42,641 nt of DNA, from assembly GCA_023664865.1 (NCBI GenBank), contig JAMPEU010000024.1, positions 1 to 42,641 on the forward strand, given 5' to 3'. Below are positions 40,819-42,641 of this stretch, in pieces (the stretch's first letter is position 1; each line of letters opens with the position of its first letter). Made by a program: the position numbers and the translations under genes. Origin of the DNA: Butyrivibrio sp. (lineage in GTDB: Bacteria; Bacillota; Clostridia; Lachnospirales; Lachnospiraceae). The notes under the pieces are model-generated. The model was not told the origin of the DNA, searched no databases, and saw only the letters and a list, made by a program, of their open reading frames with translations.

Positions 40819-42641
40819 TCACATAAGTTTCTTAGTATTGAGCGTGCGCGTCGCATTGAGTACGGCGATAACCATGACTCCTACGTCGGCAAAAATGGCA
40901 ATCCACATATTAGCTATTCCCAATGCGCCCAAAATCAGGCACAATGCTTTTACTGCCAAGGCAAAAACAATATTCTGGTATACTATCCTAAGGCATCTCC
41001 TTGACAGCCTGATAGCAAGCGAAATCTTCTGCGGATCGTCGTCCATAAGCACTACGTCCGCCGCCTCGATTGCCGCATCCGAGCCTAAAGCGCCCATCGC
41101 GATGCCGATATCCGCCCTTGTCAACACTGGTGCGTCATTAATTCCGTCTCCGGCAAAAATCAGTTTCTCTTTTGCTCCTTTTTCCTTAAGCAGCATTTCC
41201 ACTTTTTCTACCTTATCGGCTGGCAGCAGTTCGCTGTGTATCTCATCAATGCCGATTTCTTTTCCTACCGCTTCCGCTACGGCTCTGCTGTCTCCGGTAA
41301 GCATAACGGTTTTCTTTATGCCCGCTGCTTTAAGATTGATGATTGCCGCTGCTGAATTTTCCTTTATAACATCGGCTATAAGTATATAGCCCGCATAAGT
41401 ATTGTTTACCGCCACATATACGACCGTTCCCGGCTCTGAACATTCCTCGTAGGCAATATTTAACTTTTTCATTAATTTAGCGTTGCCAACAGCCGCCTTA
41501 TTGCCATCTACAACCGCCGTTATGCCGTGTCCTCCGGTTTCTTCGATATCGCTTACCCTGTCTTTATCAAGTTCAGTCTTGCAGGCTTCCCTAAGGCTTA
41601 GGCTTATGGGGTGCGATGAATAGCTTTCAACTAAAGCGGCAATTTCCAGAAGTCTCTCTTCTGCCGTCGTATCAGCATTTTTAGTCACAACACTTTCTTT
41701 TGCAACATTTTCATTCATATTGCTTTCTTTTGCAGCGTTTTCATGCACGATATTTTCTATTGCGGCATTATCCTTAGCAACATACACCTTCTGTACCTTA
41801 AAGACTCCCTGTGTGAGCGTACCCGTCTTGTCAAATACGATATAACCCGCTTCCGATAAAGCCTCAAGGTAGTTTGAACCTTTTACCAGAATACCGCATT
41901 TAGACGCCGCGCCTATTCCGCCGAAAAAGCTTAAAGGTATGGAAATAACAAGCGCACACGGGCAACTAATGACTAGGAAAGTCAATGCCCTGAATATCCA
42001 TGTTCCCCATTCAGGAGCCGCCTGCATAAACAGCATTCTTACAAGGGGCGGAAAGACTGCAAGCACGGCTGCGCCTATACATACCGCTGGCGTATACACC
42101 CGCGCAAACTTGGATATAAAGTTCTCGGATCTGGACTTCTTCATGCTGGAATTTTCCACCAGATTAAGGATTTTACTTACCGTGGATTCGCCAAATTCCT
42201 TCGTTGTGCGTATCCTTAATACTCCCGTCATATTTATACATCCGCTTATTACCTCGTCGCCCGCCTGAGCATCCTTGGGAATACTTTCGCCTGTTAATGC
42301 GCTGGTGTTTATAGTCGAATTTCCTTCAATAATAACTCCATCCAGCGGAATTTTTTCACCCGGACTTACGACAATCGTATCTCCAATCTTTACTTCTTCC
42401 GGTGAAACCTGTTCTATCTCTCCACCTTTTTCAATATTGGCATAATCCGGTCTGATATCCATAAGCGCCGTAATATTGCTGCGGCTTTTGCCGACTGCAT
42501 AGCTCTGGAACAGTTCCCCAATCTGATAAAAAAGCATTACCGCCACGCCTTCGGAATATTCGCCAAGTGCAATCGCGCCTACGGTTGCAACCGCCATCAG
42601 AAAGTTTTCATCAAACACCTCTCCGTGTATGATGCCAAGAA
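40819..42641 (-). CDS. Heavy-metal translocating P1B-type ATPase (Zn/Cd/Pb type), 5' partial
   Basis: The frame runs past the window edge: codons upstream of GTG 42618 read LGIIHGE and join onto VFDENFLM, so the N-terminus is missing. Visible parts: FDENFLMAVATVGAIALGEY (transmembrane helix), the A-domain TGES in SALTGESIPKDAQ, the metal-site ISCPCALVISIP (CPC), the phosphorylated Asp in VFDKTGTLTQG, YSSHPIS (HP motif of P1B), GDGINDAP and closing helices with a conserved Asp in IAIFADVGVMVIAVLNATR. It exports divalent soft metals such as Zn2+, Cd2+ or Pb2+ across the membrane. It carries an unusual Asn/Glu/Ala-rich repeat insert after DKTGT (NIVHENAAKESNMNENVAKE). Confidence 0.93.
   Translation of the reverse strand, partial: LGIIHGEVFDENFLMAVATVGAIALGEYSEGVAVMLFYQIGELFQSYAVGKSRSNITALMDIRPDYANIEKGGEIEQVSPEEVKIGDTIVVSPGEKIPLDGVIIEGNSTINTSALTGESIPKDAQAGDEVISGCINMTGVLRIRTTKEFGESTVSKILNLVENSSMKKSRSENFISKFARVYTPAVCIGAAVLAVFPPLVRMLFMQAAPEWGTWIFRALTFLVISCPCALVISIPLSFFGGIGAASKCGILVKGSNYLEALSEAGYIVFDKTGTLTQGVFKVQKVYVAKDNAAIENIVHENAAKESNMNENVAKESVVTKNADTTAEERLLEIAALVESYSSHPISLSLREACKTELDKDRVSDIEETGGHGITAVVDGNKAAVGNAKLMKKLNIAYEECSEPGTVVYVAVNNTYAGYILIADVIKENSAAAIINLKAAGIKKTVMLTGDSRAVAEAVGKEIGIDEIHSELLPADKVEKVEMLLKEKGAKEKLIFAGDGINDAPVLTRADIGIAMGALGSDAAIEAADVVLMDDDPQKISLAIRLSRRCLRIVYQNIVFALAVKALCLILGALGIANMWIAIFADVGVMVIAVLNATRTLNTKKLM

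Overview
The window looks like a chromosomal stretch from an anaerobic, Gram-positive gut-type bacterium of the class Clostridia, most likely family Lachnospiraceae. This is inferred from protein types seen together: the B12-binding radical SAM protein / DUF2344 protein / RNase G cluster, RecU, a short HisG that needs HisZ, a YlbJ-like sporulation membrane protein, and a Lachnospiraceae-type Rpn nuclease. AGGAGG-type ribosome binding sites and moderate GC content agree. About 37 of 39 protein genes lie on the minus strand. The window is therefore mostly co-oriented housekeeping and biosynthesis DNA, not a phage or integrated island. No rRNA, tRNA or CRISPR array was seen.

Layout: 1-746, an Rpn nuclease gene broken by one in-frame stop and cut by the window edge. 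747-1565, a gene-free stretch with two large palindromic elements and a terminator. 1566-2612, a secreted repeat protein behind a promoter that contains a G8 tract. 2786-7225, an RNA-processing / radical SAM operon (TIGR03960-type, TIGR03936-type, RNase G, NUDIX). 7277-7723, a small membrane protein. 7865-13314, a histidine operon transcribed hisZ-hisG-hisD-hisB-hisIE, with two copies of a small palindrome in its spacers. 13318-14850, recU and a pseudouridine synthase. 15223-19169, a membrane protein, an SDR enzyme, a YgiQ radical SAM protein and a HAD phosphatase. 19247-20185, a plus-strand YlbJ-like gene. 20369-23579, amidase, a coiled-coil protein, coaD and rsmD. 23787-28097, a ParC/ParE-like topoisomerase pair. 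28296-31101, an unknown nuclease-like protein, a plus-strand diguanylate cyclase and an unknown protein. 31296-39656, branched-chain amino acid genes (leuD, leuC, ilvC, two ilvN-like genes, ilvB) and a short metH. 39721-42641, a lipoprotein, a 60-residue protein and a zinc/cadmium-type P-ATPase cut by the window edge.

The most unusual feature is a set of dispersed nested palindromes. Family A has five full copies of 151-190 bp, one core-less copy and one arm remnant. The arms are 31-43 bp, nearly perfect within a copy but different between copies. The core is conserved, with internal stems that change in compensating pairs. Most arm mismatches are G-U wobbles if the core strand is read as RNA. 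Family B (two 80-86 bp copies in the his operon) follows the same plan, and a single 231 bp element (C) next to copy A1 is also multiply folded. I do not recognise any of the three; they look like structured mobile repeats or RNA elements.

Metabolically the window supplies five of the steps or partners of histidine synthesis, acetolactate synthase and reductoisomerase for valine/isoleucine, isopropylmalate isomerase for leucine, and B12-dependent methionine synthesis. hisA, a catalytically credible hisF, hisH, hisC, ilvD, leuA and leuB are not in this window.
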